NCBI GenBank assembly: GCA_034422115.1
Contig: DAOUJW010000010.1
Span: 1 to 64,000, forward strand
Direction: 5' to 3'
Length of the DNA: 64,000 bases
Source of the DNA: DAOUJW01 sp034422115
GTDB lineage: Bacteria > Chloroflexota > Dehalococcoidia > Lucifugimonadales > UBA2985
Below are positions 1 through 8,588 of the stretch, piece after piece. The position numbers were made by a program, and so were the translations under genes. Below the pieces are notes generated by a model, which was not told where the DNA came from, ran no database searches, and saw only the letters and a program-made list of their open reading frames with translations. Position 1 is the first letter of the stretch. Each line of letters begins with the position of its first letter.

Positions 1-45
1 CGAGCGGGGGGGGGGGGGCGGGGGGGGGGGGGGGGGGGGGGGGGG
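1..45. other. G-homopolymer contig edge, probable artefact
   Basis: Apart from a few bases the first 45 positions are a single G run. Such runs are typical of low-signal read ends at a contig edge rather than of genomic DNA. From 46 to 739 I see no convincing gene: the stretch carries intergenic palindromic repeats from about 450 onward. Confidence 0.7.
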
Positions 46-449
46 TAAGTCTGCGCATCAAGGCCGCAATGTTTGGCATCATCTCTCAGGCACCTCCAAA
101 AAAGCTGTCCGTACCAACGCCACTTTGTGTGATACCTTGTATCAATAACCTCCAAGAAGAGGCCGCCCTCTACGGGCCGGAGCGGGCGGCAGGACATCAT
201 CCCACAGAAACTCGCTGTTTGTCAGTAAATTATCCGTGAAGTTATCTGTGACATTGCTGTGACAGCCCGTCTGTCCGGCCGCTGGCGCGCGCCGGGATGG
301 TCGGCGGGGGAGTCCGTGTAGCTGCCCGCTCACCCACGTATCACGTGCGTGGCGGGCTCTGAGCCTGTGGAAGGGTGAGAGGGTTCACGCGCCGCCCTAC
401 CCCCGCCCTGGAGACCTCTGCGTAGCTTGTGACCAGGCCCCTTTCACCG

Positions 450-630
450 TCATTCCGAGCGCAGCGAGGAATCTAAGGTGGTCCATTTGACACATCGTAG
501 TTTCGCAGACAGAGACCTTAGATTCCTCACTCCGCTGCGCTTCGTTCGGAATGACACCTCCACCGACCATTCCTGCGTAGGCAGGAATCCAGGAGGGGTG
601 GGACGTGGGCTCCCGCCCCCGTATCAGGTA
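450..630. repeat. Intergenic palindromic repeats (gtcattc and cattcctgc types)
   Basis: Two inverted copies of a 'gtcattccgagcgcagcg' unit flank 'aggaatctaag', and a second palindrome of the form 'cattcctgcgtaggcaggaat' follows. The same units recur at 1199-1375, 1450-1570, 8940-8965, 16315-16405, 30890-31000, 33205-33230 and 44575-44650. They act as intergenic spacer repeats and are not coding. Confidence 0.8.
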
Positions 631-739
631 CGGGGCAGGCTCACCATGAACGGGCAAGGCAGTGATCTCATGGGATTATCGACTTCCAAGGAATGTGTTA
701 TGCTGATCTCTGATTGACTGATTGATTGTGAGGTTGCTA

Positions 740-1096
740 ATGCTTCAGCAAGAGCTTTACAGGAGACAAAGCGACATATTTCTCAGGGAAGCCAAGAAGT
801 ACCTGGAGGACGGTAATCTCTATCAAGCATCGGAGAAGGGCTGGGGAGCGGCCGCTCAAGCCGTTAAAGCAGTAGCAGAACAACGTGGCTGGGACCACAA
901 GCACCATAATCTAATTGCCGAAGCCATTAGCAATCTTCATGATGAAACAAGGGATACTGACCTAGTCACTTTGTATAACGCAGCAAATAGTTTGCATAGT
1001 AATTTCTACGAGGATAGGATGTCACAAGCTGTTGTAGCTCTCAATCTAGCTCAGGTAGAGTTGCTGCTAAGCAAGCTGGCACGATTTCTCCGATAG
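740..1096 (+). CDS. PaREP1/HEPN-like small helical protein
   Basis: A roughly 118-residue, all-helical protein. Its central segment, with EAKKYLEDGNLYQASEKGWG followed by an AAQAVKAVAE helix and a HKHHNL motif, resembles the PaREP1 family, which is related to HEPN domains. HEPN-type proteins are often RNases or partners of minimal nucleotidyltransferases. No nucleotidyltransferase partner is visible and no Rx4-6H RNase motif is obvious, so catalytic activity is not supported. I chose the ATG at 740 rather than the in-frame TTG at 722 because the extra residues do not fit the family. The gene stands alone between repeat-rich spacers. Function is unknown. Confidence 0.6.
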   Translation: MLQQELYRRQSDIFLREAKKYLEDGNLYQASEKGWGAAAQAVKAVAEQRGWDHKHHNLIAEAISNLHDETRDTDLVTLYNAANSLHSNFYEDRMSQAVVALNLAQVELLLSKLARFLR

Positions 1097-1198
1097 CAAC
1101 GAAACCATCCGGCAAGCGAAATCCCCTTGGTCTGACAGGCTGAGGGGATTCTGTCATTTCCAGGAAACCTCTGAGCAAGTAGCAAACATGACCATCCC

Positions 1199-1580
1199 TG
1201 CCTTCGCCGGAATGACCGGTACACTGTCATTCTGAACGTAGCGCGTTCATCGTCATTCCCGCGAAGCTTGCCCCGCACTTGATGCGGGGGCGGGAATCTA
1301 AAGGGTTTCTTCAAAAGCATCTCGGTCTTGCAGACGGCGTTTCTAGATTCCTGCTTCCGCAGGAATGACGGCAAGGGTGTTTACCGCTCATCCCCGTATC
1401 AAGTACGGGGCAGGCTATGAGCCTGTCGAAGGGTGGGCGGGAGCCTCAAGGCCGCTGTCATTCTGAACGGAGCGCAGCGGAGTGAAGAATCCAAAGCCTC
1501 TGTCTGCAAAGCTGCGATGTCCGTAGGCGAAAACCTTGGATTCTTCGCCTTCGGCTCAGAATCACATTGGCGCGGGCCGG
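1199..1580. repeat. Palindromic intergenic repeat cluster
   Basis: This gene-free stretch upstream of the phage capsid gene is filled with copies of the 'gtcattctgaacg' unit in both orientations, the 'attcctgcttccgcaggaat' palindrome near 1343-1362, and a 'gtatcaagtacggggcaggct' unit near 1397. I see no coding potential in 1097-1709. The repeats occupy the place where other phage head genes (terminase, portal, scaffold) would be expected. Confidence 0.75.
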
Positions 1581-1709
1581 TCACAGGTTACCCAAAGGCC
1601 TCCTGGCAGGAGGAGAGCTCTCCCGGTCGCGCCGTGACATCCGCCCATTGCGGGCATCGTACGGGCGTTCTATGCTTCCGACATTGCTAAAGCAGGAGGC
1701 AGATGAATC

Positions 1710-2600
1710 ATGGCAATGACCTTGACGGAAGCGGGAAAGCTCTCCAACGACGTGCTGGTTACGGGGGTGATTGAGACCATAGTCAACGAGAGTCCCATCT
1801 TGCAGTCGCTCCCCTTCATTGAGATTGTGGGCAACGGGCTCACCTATAACCAGGAGAACGCCGCCCCAACCGTGTCCTTCTATGACGTGGGAGACACCTG
1901 GGCGGAGTCCACTCCCACCTTCACCCAGCAGACGGCCACCCTGAAGATCCTGGGCGGCGACGCGGACGTGGACAACTTCCTGAAGGCCACCCGCTCTAAC
2001 CTCCAGGACCTGGAGGCGGCCGTGGTGCAGCTCAAGGCCAAGGCGGTGCAGCAGAAGTTTGACGACACCTTTGTCAACGGGGACTCCACAAGCGACTCCA
2101 AGTCCTTTGACGGGATAGACAAGCTGGCCGCCGCCGGGCAGACGGTGTCCATGGGGGCCAACGGCGCAACCCTCACCCTGGACAAGCTGGACGAGGTGAT
2201 CGACAAGGTGAAGGCGGGCAAGCCCCACATGCTCCTGATGAGCCGTCGCAGCCGGCGGAAGCTGACCGCCCTGTCCAGGGCCTCCGGCAGCGGCCTGCTG
2301 GAGACGGACCGCAACCGGTTTGGGCAGATGGCGCAGTTCTACGACGGCGTCCCCATCGGCGTGAACGACTGGATATCGGACGCCGAGAAGGTGGGCACAA
2401 GCCAGGACTGCTCCACCATATACGCCGTCCAGTACGGGGAGGGCGCCATCGCCGGGCTCTCCGGCCCCGGGGGTCTCCAGGTGGAGCGGGTGGGTTCGCT
2501 TGAGGTCAAGGACGCCACCAGGACGCGGGTGAAGTGGTACGTGTCAATCGCCGTGTTCAACTCCCTGAAGCTGGCCAAGCTCACGGGCGTGCGGGACTAG
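1710..2600 (+). CDS. Phage major capsid protein (HK97-fold-like)
   Basis: A 296-residue protein with the layout of tailed-phage major capsid proteins: an N-terminal helical arm (residues 1-30, with VLVTGVIETIVNESPILQSL), a P-domain-like region, a long helix around 95-120 (LEAAVVQLKAKAVQQKFDDT), and a C-terminal part ending in a TRVKWYVSIAVFNSLKLAKL strand set. It starts at an ATG shortly after an AGGAGG-like site ('aggaggcag'). The next gene follows after 14 bases, with a head-tail adaptor and a tail protein further on, which supports the call. No terminase, portal, protease or scaffold gene precedes it, so this is either a relic or a reduced structural cassette. It could also be encapsulin-like in use, but no cargo gene is evident. 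Confidence 0.8.
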   Translation: MAMTLTEAGKLSNDVLVTGVIETIVNESPILQSLPFIEIVGNGLTYNQENAAPTVSFYDVGDTWAESTPTFTQQTATLKILGGDADVDNFLKATRSNLQDLEAAVVQLKAKAVQQKFDDTFVNGDSTSDSKSFDGIDKLAAAGQTVSMGANGATLTLDKLDEVIDKVKAGKPHMLLMSRRSRRKLTALSRASGSGLLETDRNRFGQMAQFYDGVPIGVNDWISDAEKVGTSQDCSTIYAVQYGEGAIAGLSGPGGLQVERVGSLEVKDATRTRVKWYVSIAVFNSLKLAKLTGVRD

Positions 2601-2614
2601 AGGAGGAGGCCGCT

Positions 2615-3244
2615 ATGAATCTGTCCGAGATGAGGACCCGTGTACGGCAGGACCTTGGCGATACGGACGCAACGGACTATCGCTGGACGGACGCCGACCT
2701 GGACCGCCACATTGAGCACGGGGTGAGAGACCTGAGCCTGGCCGTTCCGCTGGAGGCCAGGGCCGACCTCACCACATCCGCCCACAGCCGCGACCTGTCC
2801 CTGGACGCTCTCACCGGCCTGGTGTCGGTAGAGGCCGTGGAGTACCCCGTAGACGAGTTTCCGCCCACTTACGCTCCCTTCAGCATCTGGGGCGATACCC
2901 TGACCCTGCTGGTGGAGAAAGCGCCGAGGAGAGGGTTGGCGGCGCGCGTCTACTACGGAAAGCTCCACAGCCTGGACGCCCGCTCTTCCACCATACCCGC
3001 GTCCATGGAGGAGCTGGTGGCCATAGGCGCGGAGGGCTACGCCGCGCTGGAGTGGTCCAGCTTTGCCACCAACCGCGTCAACGTGGGCGGCGTGGAGGTG
3101 TGGAGGCACTACCAGGCGTGGGGCAGGGAGCGGCTGGACTCGTTTCTCAAGGGACTCGCCAACCATCGGAGTACCCTGAAGACCCGCCATCTGTACAATG
3201 CCATGCCGCGGCCGGGACGCAGCCTGACGTCCGGCTGGCGGTAG
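2615..3244 (+). CDS. Phage head-tail adaptor protein
   Basis: A 209-residue protein opening with MNLSEMRTRVRQDLGD and a following DYRWTDADLDRHIEHGVRDL segment, typical of phage head-tail connector/adaptor proteins that sit between portal and tail. The ATG at 2615 follows a strong AGGAGGAGG ribosome-binding site at 2601-2609, so I prefer it over an in-frame upstream GTG that would overlap the capsid gene. The capsid-adaptor-tail order matches tailed-phage morphogenesis operons. The expected tail completion, tape-measure and portal genes are absent. Confidence 0.7.
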   Translation: MNLSEMRTRVRQDLGDTDATDYRWTDADLDRHIEHGVRDLSLAVPLEARADLTTSAHSRDLSLDALTGLVSVEAVEYPVDEFPPTYAPFSIWGDTLTLLVEKAPRRGLAARVYYGKLHSLDARSSTIPASMEELVAIGAEGYAALEWSSFATNRVNVGGVEVWRHYQAWGRERLDSFLKGLANHRSTLKTRHLYNAMPRPGRSLTSGWR

Positions 3245-3263
3245 GCGACTGGGTGGTCCTTCC

Positions 3264-5258
3264 ATGAGGACTCTCACTGCGACCCTGCGCGCCGCCCAGC
3301 AGGAGGCCAGCGGGACGCCCCACGTCAAGGTGGAGGCGCTGGACGACATTGCCGGGGCGCCCCGTCCCGTCCTCACCCGCCTGTACGAAGGCCGGGAGGC
3401 GGACTTCTACAACGACGCCACCTGCCCGGGGGACGGCTCCCTGGTGAGGGCCAGGGTGACGCCGAGCGCGAGTAGAGGCAGGTTCTACGTCCAGAGGGTG
3501 GCGGATCCCGGCCCGTCCAGCAGGTTCTCCTCCTGGACATCCATTGGCGCCATTTCAACCGGCTCAAGCATCTCCCTGGTGAGCCTCGGGGCCAACGTGA
3601 ACCTCTTCTACGTGAACGCATCCCGCACAAACCTGTTCCGCCGGGAGAGCACGGACTACGGGGCCACGTGGAAACATCCCACGCACGTTGTGTACCCCAA
3701 CAGGGGCGCAATCCCCTGGCTGGCGGCGGGCGTGAGCGACCTTGGCGCTCTCATCCTGTTCTACGCCACCGCCAACCACGACGTGTACGTGACCAGGAAG
3801 ACCGGGTCCCGGTGGAGCATCCCGTCCTTGTGGAGCAACCGCGTGGCGTCCATCACCGGTATGAGCTGTGTATACGACGGCGACTGGAACCTGGTCATTG
3901 CCGGAAAGGAGCGCGCCACCAACGACGCCAAGGTGTGGACGTGCACCTACGGCGACGGCGGCGTTCAACGGCGCGGCGCGTGGTCGGCTCTGCGGGAGGT
4001 GAACACGTCCAAGGCGAACTCCCTGACCACCTTCCACTTCCCCTCCGTGGTGAAGCAGGACGTCTACCGCATGGTCTGCACGGAGAAGTCAACAGGCTCT
4101 CCCGCCTTTGAGCGGCCCACGCGCTCCAACAGCCTGGCCGGGTCGTCCTTTGCGGACAACCTGTGGCGCGAGCCGGTCCCCTTCGATCTGTCATCCGCCT
4201 ACGGCGTGTCCGCGGCGGCCACCGGCAGCGACCTGTGGCTGTGCACCCCCTCAGGCGTCTGGCGAGGCCCCCTCACCAACGCCGTGCGGGAGCTGACCGA
4301 CGACGTGCTGGAGGTGTCCCTGAGCGAGGGGCCGGAAAGGGGAGAGGCGGTGGTGACGCTGAGAAACGACGACGGCCGCTACAGCGGCGCGGGCCGCGGG
4401 TCGCTGGCGTGGCTTGGCAGCGGGTCGGCGCTGCGCATATCGCCGGGCTACCTGACCTCCGCCGGGCGCGAGACGTCGGCGGGCGCGGCCTACTGGGTGG
4501 AGTCGTGGGAGCGCCGCTCGTCGCCGGGCACGTCTACCCTGGTGGTGTTCGCCCGGAACGCCTGGGGCCTGCTGGAGGCGTGGAAGGCCAGGCGGCAGTA
4601 CACGTGGGACGGCGGCTCCACGAGCGCGGCGGACATCCTGAAGTTTGTGCTGGCCAGGGTGGGGCTGGAGGCGGACGACTCCGAGGCCAGCAGCGCCGCC
4701 GAAGCCCTCAGCCCGGCCTTCACCATCTACCCGGGAGAGAGCGGGGCCGGGGCGGTGAGGAGGCTGCTGGAGAGACTGCCGGACGTGCTGGTGTTCAGGG
4801 GCCGTCGGGGTCACCTTGTGCAGCTCCGGGCATCGGACGCGGCGGGCTACGGCTACGGCCTTGGCCACCCCGTGCTTCGGGGCCGGTACGCTTCCAGGGC
4901 CCGGCCGTACAACCGCATCCAGGCCTACGGCGGCTCGCACGTGGGAGAGGCCTTTGACTGGGACGAGATGGACCGGCTCTCCGAACGCCTGCTCCAGATA
5001 CACGACCTGAACCTGGACACCCAGCAGAAGGCCCAGGAGAGGGCGGACGCCGCCATGCGGGAGCAGACGCTGGCTACGCTGGACGGGGAGATCGTCGTGC
5101 CGCCGAACCTGGGCCAGGAGCTGTACGACGTGATCGAGGTGTCGGACCCGGTGTCCGGTCTGCAGGCCGAAAGACGCCGCGTCCTGGGCCTGCGGCTGGA
5201 CTACTCCCGGGGCGCCGAGCCGGAATACAGGCACACCATACGGCTGGGTGGGGTGTAG
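3264..5258 (+). CDS. Phage tail/baseplate protein with beta-propeller-like N-terminal part
   Basis: A 664-residue protein. Residues about 70-330 contain repeated W-S-x motifs and blade-like segments (for example DYGATWKHP and DGDWNLVIAGKER) that suggest a BNR/sialidase-type beta-propeller. Residues about 340-660 look like a tail-hub or gp27/gpJ-like module: LTDDVLEVSLSEG, a second beta-rich part, then a helix with LNLDTQQKAQERADAAMREQ and a final strand set ending EYRHTIRLGGV. It probably forms part of the distal tail or receptor-binding structure. It follows the adaptor gene by 19 bases. The propeller-hub fusion is a guess from repeat pattern and would need structure prediction. Confidence 0.6.
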   Translation: MRTLTATLRAAQQEASGTPHVKVEALDDIAGAPRPVLTRLYEGREADFYNDATCPGDGSLVRARVTPSASRGRFYVQRVADPGPSSRFSSWTSIGAISTGSSISLVSLGANVNLFYVNASRTNLFRRESTDYGATWKHPTHVVYPNRGAIPWLAAGVSDLGALILFYATANHDVYVTRKTGSRWSIPSLWSNRVASITGMSCVYDGDWNLVIAGKERATNDAKVWTCTYGDGGVQRRGAWSALREVNTSKANSLTTFHFPSVVKQDVYRMVCTEKSTGSPAFERPTRSNSLAGSSFADNLWREPVPFDLSSAYGVSAAATGSDLWLCTPSGVWRGPLTNAVRELTDDVLEVSLSEGPERGEAVVTLRNDDGRYSGAGRGSLAWLGSGSALRISPGYLTSAGRETSAGAAYWVESWERRSSPGTSTLVVFARNAWGLLEAWKARRQYTWDGGSTSAADILKFVLARVGLEADDSEASSAAEALSPAFTIYPGESGAGAVRRLLERLPDVLVFRGRRGHLVQLRASDAAGYGYGLGHPVLRGRYASRARPYNRIQAYGGSHVGEAFDWDEMDRLSERLLQIHDLNLDTQQKAQERADAAMREQTLATLDGEIVVPPNLGQELYDVIEVSDPVSGLQAERRRVLGLRLDYSRGAEPEYRHTIRLGGV

Positions 5259-5282
5259 CGCCCATTCGCGGGAGGAGTAGGC

Positions 5283-5495
5283 ATGGAGATAAAGCGGGGG
5301 TTAGTCAGGGGCTTCAATCGCAGCAGCCACACGGCTAGCGTGCAGATAGCCGGGAGCCAGGCCACGTGGCTCCACGGCGTGCCGGTGGCCCGGAACATAT
5401 ACTCGTCACAGATGGTTGTGGGCCGGAAGTGCGCGGTGATTCTCTTTGACTCCACCAATCCCCGGGACGCGGTGGTCGCGGCGGTGTGGGTGTGA
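5283..5495 (+). CDS. Small phage-associated OB-fold-like protein
   Basis: A 70-residue beta-rich protein, MEIKRGLVRGFNRSSHTASV onward, whose pattern of alternating strands (ASVQIAG, ATWLHGVPVAR, KCAVILFD, DAVVAAVWV) resembles the OB-fold N-terminal domain of phage spike or baseplate proteins. It starts 24 bases after the tail protein gene, behind a GGGAGGAG site at about 5270-5277, and is probably cotranscribed with it. It is the last gene of the structural cassette. The next 200 bases are palindromic repeats. Confidence 0.5.
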   Translation: MEIKRGLVRGFNRSSHTASVQIAGSQATWLHGVPVARNIYSSQMVVGRKCAVILFDSTNPRDAVVAAVWV

Positions 5496-5500
5496 GTGTC

Positions 5501-5705
5501 GTCGCTCCCGTCTGCACGGGAGCCCACTCCCTGCCCCTGGATGCCCGTCTACACGGGCATGACGCCCAACGCTCCTGGTTTGATGCCCATCTTGCATGTT
5601 AGTATGGGAGAAGGCCAAACAGACATGACGGGCAACGGCTCATTCAAATATAGAGAGCCATTTCCACTGTCGTTCCCGTGCAGACGGGAACCCACTGCCT
5701 CACAC
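5501..5705. repeat. Palindromic repeats upstream of the GIY-YIG gene
   Basis: A unit of about 70 bases, with the palindromes 'ctcccgtctgcacgggag' and 'gcccgtctacacgggc', occupies 5501-5570. A shorter copy ('gttcccgtgcagacgggaac') lies at 5674-5693. Nearly the same 70-base unit recurs at 6016-6089 on the other side of the GIY-YIG gene. No gene is seen between the unit and 5709. Confidence 0.8.
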
Positions 5706-5709
5706 CAAA

Positions 5710-5997
5710 ATGACGACTCCTTGCGTTTATATCCTGGCAAGTAAGCCGAAAGGCACTCTGTACATAGGTGTCACATCTAACCTCGTTCAGCGGGTCTGGG
5801 AGCACAAGAACGACCTTGCTGAGGGTTTCACCAAACGCTATCAGGTACATGATCTGGTCTGGTACGAGGTTCATGATTCTATGGAGAGCGCCATTGGCAA
5901 GGAGAAGGCGCTAAAGAAATGGAACCGGGCGTGGAAGATCAGGTTGATTGAGGAGGACAACCCCGTGTGGGCCGATTTGTATGAGCGGATTTTGTGA
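5710..5997 (+). CDS. GIY-YIG domain endonuclease
   Basis: A 95-residue single-domain GIY-YIG nuclease (UPF0213/YhbQ-like). The N-terminal CVYILASKPKGTLYIGVTSN carries the paired YxL...YIG motif. It is followed by a conserved Arg (LVQRVWEH) and the late Glu in SAIGKEKALKKW, all expected for the fold that makes nicks in DNA. Freestanding members are common in this kind of genome and their role is unclear (repair or repeat-associated mobility). The ATG directly abuts a repeat unit, and repeat copies bracket the gene on both sides. Confidence 0.85.
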   Translation: MTTPCVYILASKPKGTLYIGVTSNLVQRVWEHKNDLAEGFTKRYQVHDLVWYEVHDSMESAIGKEKALKKWNRAWKIRLIEEDNPVWADLYERIL

Positions 5998-6015
5998 GAG
6001 GTGGACGTAGCGGTC

Positions 6016-6153
6016 GTCGCTCCCGTGCAGACGGGAGCCCACTCCCCCCACCCCTGGATGCCCGTCTACACGGGCATGACGCGCCAACCGTCACTCCCGA
6101 GAAGTCGGGAGTCCATACCACCACTCCACCTGGATGCCCGTCTACACGGGCAG
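6016..6153. repeat. Second and third copies of the 70-base palindromic unit
   Basis: 6016-6089 closely matches 5501-5570, including 'cccgtctacacgggcatgac'. 6090-6153 is a third, more divergent copy with 'cactcccgagaagtcgggag' and again 'cccgtctacacgggc'. The array ends against the stop codon of the methyltransferase gene. Confidence 0.8.
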
Positions 6154-6166
6154 GGTGGGGCCGCCC

Positions 6167-7798
6167 CTAGCTGCCCGCCGCGGCCTGGTCCAAGCGGCCC
6201 TGCTCACCCTCCGGGCGGGCGATGCGCTGCGCCGACTGGTACATGGGCGGGTGCGGCGGTATGTCAAAGCCGTTGCCCGCCAGTAGCTCCTCTATGGTGC
6301 GTATCTGTATCCTAGGGAAGTCACGCTGCCACACGTCGGAGTGGTACAGCCCCGCGCTGATGGCCTCCGTTGTCATGGGCTGAGTGGGCGGCTCCAGGGT
6401 GATGAACAGGCCCAAAGCCGCCTTCTCCCTCTCCACAGTCCAGTTCAGGTCTCTGATCTGGGATGACTGGACGTGACCGCTCTTGACCTGGACAACGGCC
6501 TTGTTCACGGCGCGCCGCGGGCCGTCGACAAAGTAGACCACGCCGTCTATGCCCTGGTCTGCGCCCTTCTTCTTGCTCTGCTCACGGGGGAAGGCCTCCA
6601 GCAGCGACATGGCCCAGAACTCGAACTGATAGCGGTCCTGCTCCGCCAGGGCCCGCGCGCCGCCCGCGTCCACCGGCTCACCGACGACCCGGTAGTCCTG
6701 GCCGGGCAGGATGTTGAAGGCGGTCTTGAGGCGGTTCTTCATGAGGGCCACGGCCAGGTGCGTGATGTCTATGCCTATCCAACGGCGGTTGAGCTTCTGG
6801 GCGGCGGCGATTGCGGTGCCGCAGCCGCAGAAGGGGTCCAGGACAACGTCACCCTCGTTGGAGGACGCCTGCACAATGCGCTCCAGCAGGGCAAGGGGCT
6901 TTTGGGTGGGATAGCCCATGCGCTCCTTGTGCCATGACCTCAATGCCTGAGTATCTGTCCAAACGTCTTGTATCCTTAGCCCGGGTGAATCATCCAAATA
7001 GCGTTTCCTTCTAGCGATGCCGTTCTTGGTATAGAAGATTCTTCCTTCCAAGTCGAGCTGTTCCATGCTTTCTCTAGGTAAACGCCAAAGACGGGTGATT
7101 CCATTCCACTCATACTCATATCCGCCACCTTGGAGACCAGATGCGCTAAGATTGTCCGACATCCACCGTCGACCATCCGAATCTTCATAGCGGTAGTATT
7201 GTTGAACATATTCGTCGTCATATGGTTGATATGTGACGTTCCAAACGGGTTCAGTGCTCAGCGTGTAATAGAGTATCACGTCATGTACCCGTCCATATCT
7301 CCGGGCATCGCTATGGCCAGAAGTGCGTTTCCAAACTATCTCGTTCTGGAAAAACTCCGTTCCAAAGATCGAGTCCATGAGCACCTTGAGGTAGTGGCTC
7401 GCGGTGGGGTCGCAGTGGAGGTAGATTGAGCCGGTGGGCTTGAGCACGCGGCGCAGCTCCACCAGCCGGGGCGTCATCATCACCAGATAGGCCATCATGG
7501 CGTTGCTGCCTATGAACCGGCGGAAGGCTGAGACCATCTCCTTCACGTTGTCGGGCGTGGCCGGGTTCAGTATGATCTCGTTCTCGTAGGTGCGCTGGGA
7601 CTCCAGGGTCCACTCCCAGGTGTCGGTGAAGGCCTTTATCTGGGCGGGTGACTCCTCGCCGGACTGCTCCTTGAACAGCACGTTGTAGGAGGTGTTGGAG
7701 TTGAAGGGCGGGTCCAGGTAGACCAGGTCCACGGACTCGTCGGCCACGTGCTCCCGCAGGACGGCCAGGTTGTCACCGTAGTAGAGGGCGTTGGTCAT
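6167..7798 (-). CDS. DNA methyltransferase fused to restriction endonuclease-like domain
   Basis: A 543-residue protein. The N-terminal part is a beta-class DNA amino-methyltransferase: motif IV as LVYLDPPFNSNTSYN (about residues 29-43) comes before motif I as VLDPFCGCGTA (about 317-327) and RWIGIDI. This order and the DPPF box fit an N6-adenine (or N4-cytosine) enzyme of the Mod kind. After about residue 380 a second domain follows, with YQFEFWAMSLLEA, GADQGIDGVVYF and VVQVKSG. This is a D-x(n)-QxK pattern of PD-(D/E)XK (Mrr-like) nucleases. One chain may thus both modify and cut, or act on modified DNA. The convergent neighbour is a repeat array, and upstream on the same strand lie higA and higB. 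Confidence 0.85.
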   Translation of the reverse strand: MTNALYYGDNLAVLREHVADESVDLVYLDPPFNSNTSYNVLFKEQSGEESPAQIKAFTDTWEWTLESQRTYENEIILNPATPDNVKEMVSAFRRFIGSNAMMAYLVMMTPRLVELRRVLKPTGSIYLHCDPTASHYLKVLMDSIFGTEFFQNEIVWKRTSGHSDARRYGRVHDVILYYTLSTEPVWNVTYQPYDDEYVQQYYRYEDSDGRRWMSDNLSASGLQGGGYEYEWNGITRLWRLPRESMEQLDLEGRIFYTKNGIARRKRYLDDSPGLRIQDVWTDTQALRSWHKERMGYPTQKPLALLERIVQASSNEGDVVLDPFCGCGTAIAAAQKLNRRWIGIDITHLAVALMKNRLKTAFNILPGQDYRVVGEPVDAGGARALAEQDRYQFEFWAMSLLEAFPREQSKKKGADQGIDGVVYFVDGPRRAVNKAVVQVKSGHVQSSQIRDLNWTVEREKAALGLFITLEPPTQPMTTEAISAGLYHSDVWQRDFPRIQIRTIEELLAGNGFDIPPHPPMYQSAQRIARPEGEQGRLDQAAAGS

Positions 7799-7803
7799 GA
7801 CGT

Positions 7804-8577
7804 TTACACTGCAACCAAGGCAGATGGAGATACGGAAGCAGTTGCCCTATGCGAAAGCTCCTCGGCCTCACGGAGAATGTCGGCGTAATGCTCTGGGCCG
7901 GAACCTGCGTATTCTTCTACGTCAAGCGCGGGGGCCGAAAGGTGTTCCTGCAGCCCGGCATGGAGGGCATTCATGGTCTCTTTGCCTGCCCTTAGCTTCT
8001 GAGACTCCCGATTCCACTCAGCGGCATCAATACGTCCAACATACTCCCCCGATGCTGCATTCCACTCCAGGTATGTCTTGAAAAGGACGTCGGCTATCAG
8101 TAGCGGGGCAGCGGTAGGAGAAGGCTGGTAGATGAACTGTATGCGGACGGCCCCGGGGCCTTCTCCGACAAAGCGGCATTCCAAGCGGTCATGATTTGGG
8201 CTGTCAGAGGGTACAGATCGGAAAGCAATGACCTCTTCATCATAGGTAGTATAAACAAGTCGACCGTGTTCCAGTGGAACCGTAGCAGTTTGTGCGTAGA
8301 TGGGCAACGGTTCAAGCTCTTCAGGAGCGGCGTCTCTGTTCCGCACCAGGGCTTCGTCGTACCGCGCCTGCAACTGATTCCAGATAGAGGCGCCGCCAAA
8401 CAGCTTGTCCAGTCCCACGGCCAACTCAGGAGTTACGCTTGCCTGGCCGTCGATGACGCTCCGCAGCTGCTCTGCGCTGACCCCCAGCTTTTGCGCCGCC
8501 TCCTTGACGCCCATGCCCAAGGCTTCCATGTCTGACCGGATAATCCGTCCGGGATGGGGGGGATATTTCATAGGCAT
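7804..8577 (-). CDS. higA: HigA-type antitoxin with long C-terminal extension
   Basis: A 257-residue protein. The first 90 residues (PPHPGRIIRSDMEALGMGVK, KLGVSAEQLRSVIDGQASV, LFGGASIWNQLQARYD) are a typical HigA/XRE helix-turn-helix antitoxin. HigA proteins are usually about 100 residues. Here some 165 more follow: a beta-rich middle (LVYTTYDEEVIAFRSVPSDS, VRIQFIYQP) and a helical tail. The gene lies 11 bases downstream of a HigB-like toxin gene, in the toxin-first order usual for higBA, and ends 5 bases before the methyltransferase gene, so the three may form one operon. HigA normally represses its own promoter. The extension is unexplained. Confidence 0.8.
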   Translation of the reverse strand: MPMKYPPHPGRIIRSDMEALGMGVKEAAQKLGVSAEQLRSVIDGQASVTPELAVGLDKLFGGASIWNQLQARYDEALVRNRDAAPEELEPLPIYAQTATVPLEHGRLVYTTYDEEVIAFRSVPSDSPNHDRLECRFVGEGPGAVRIQFIYQPSPTAAPLLIADVLFKTYLEWNAASGEYVGRIDAAEWNRESQKLRAGKETMNALHAGLQEHLSAPALDVEEYAGSGPEHYADILREAEELSHRATASVSPSALVAV

Positions 8578-8588
8578 TTGGCGTTCTC

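Noticed and set aside
142..333. 63-codon minus-strand frame near the contig start
   Set aside because: No recognisable motif or ribosome-binding site, and it lies in a stretch beside the G-run artefact.
4163..4957. Long alternative frames across the phage tail gene
   Set aside because: Arg/Gly/Pro-rich shadow translations of a high-G+C gene, with no ribosome-binding site or family similarity.
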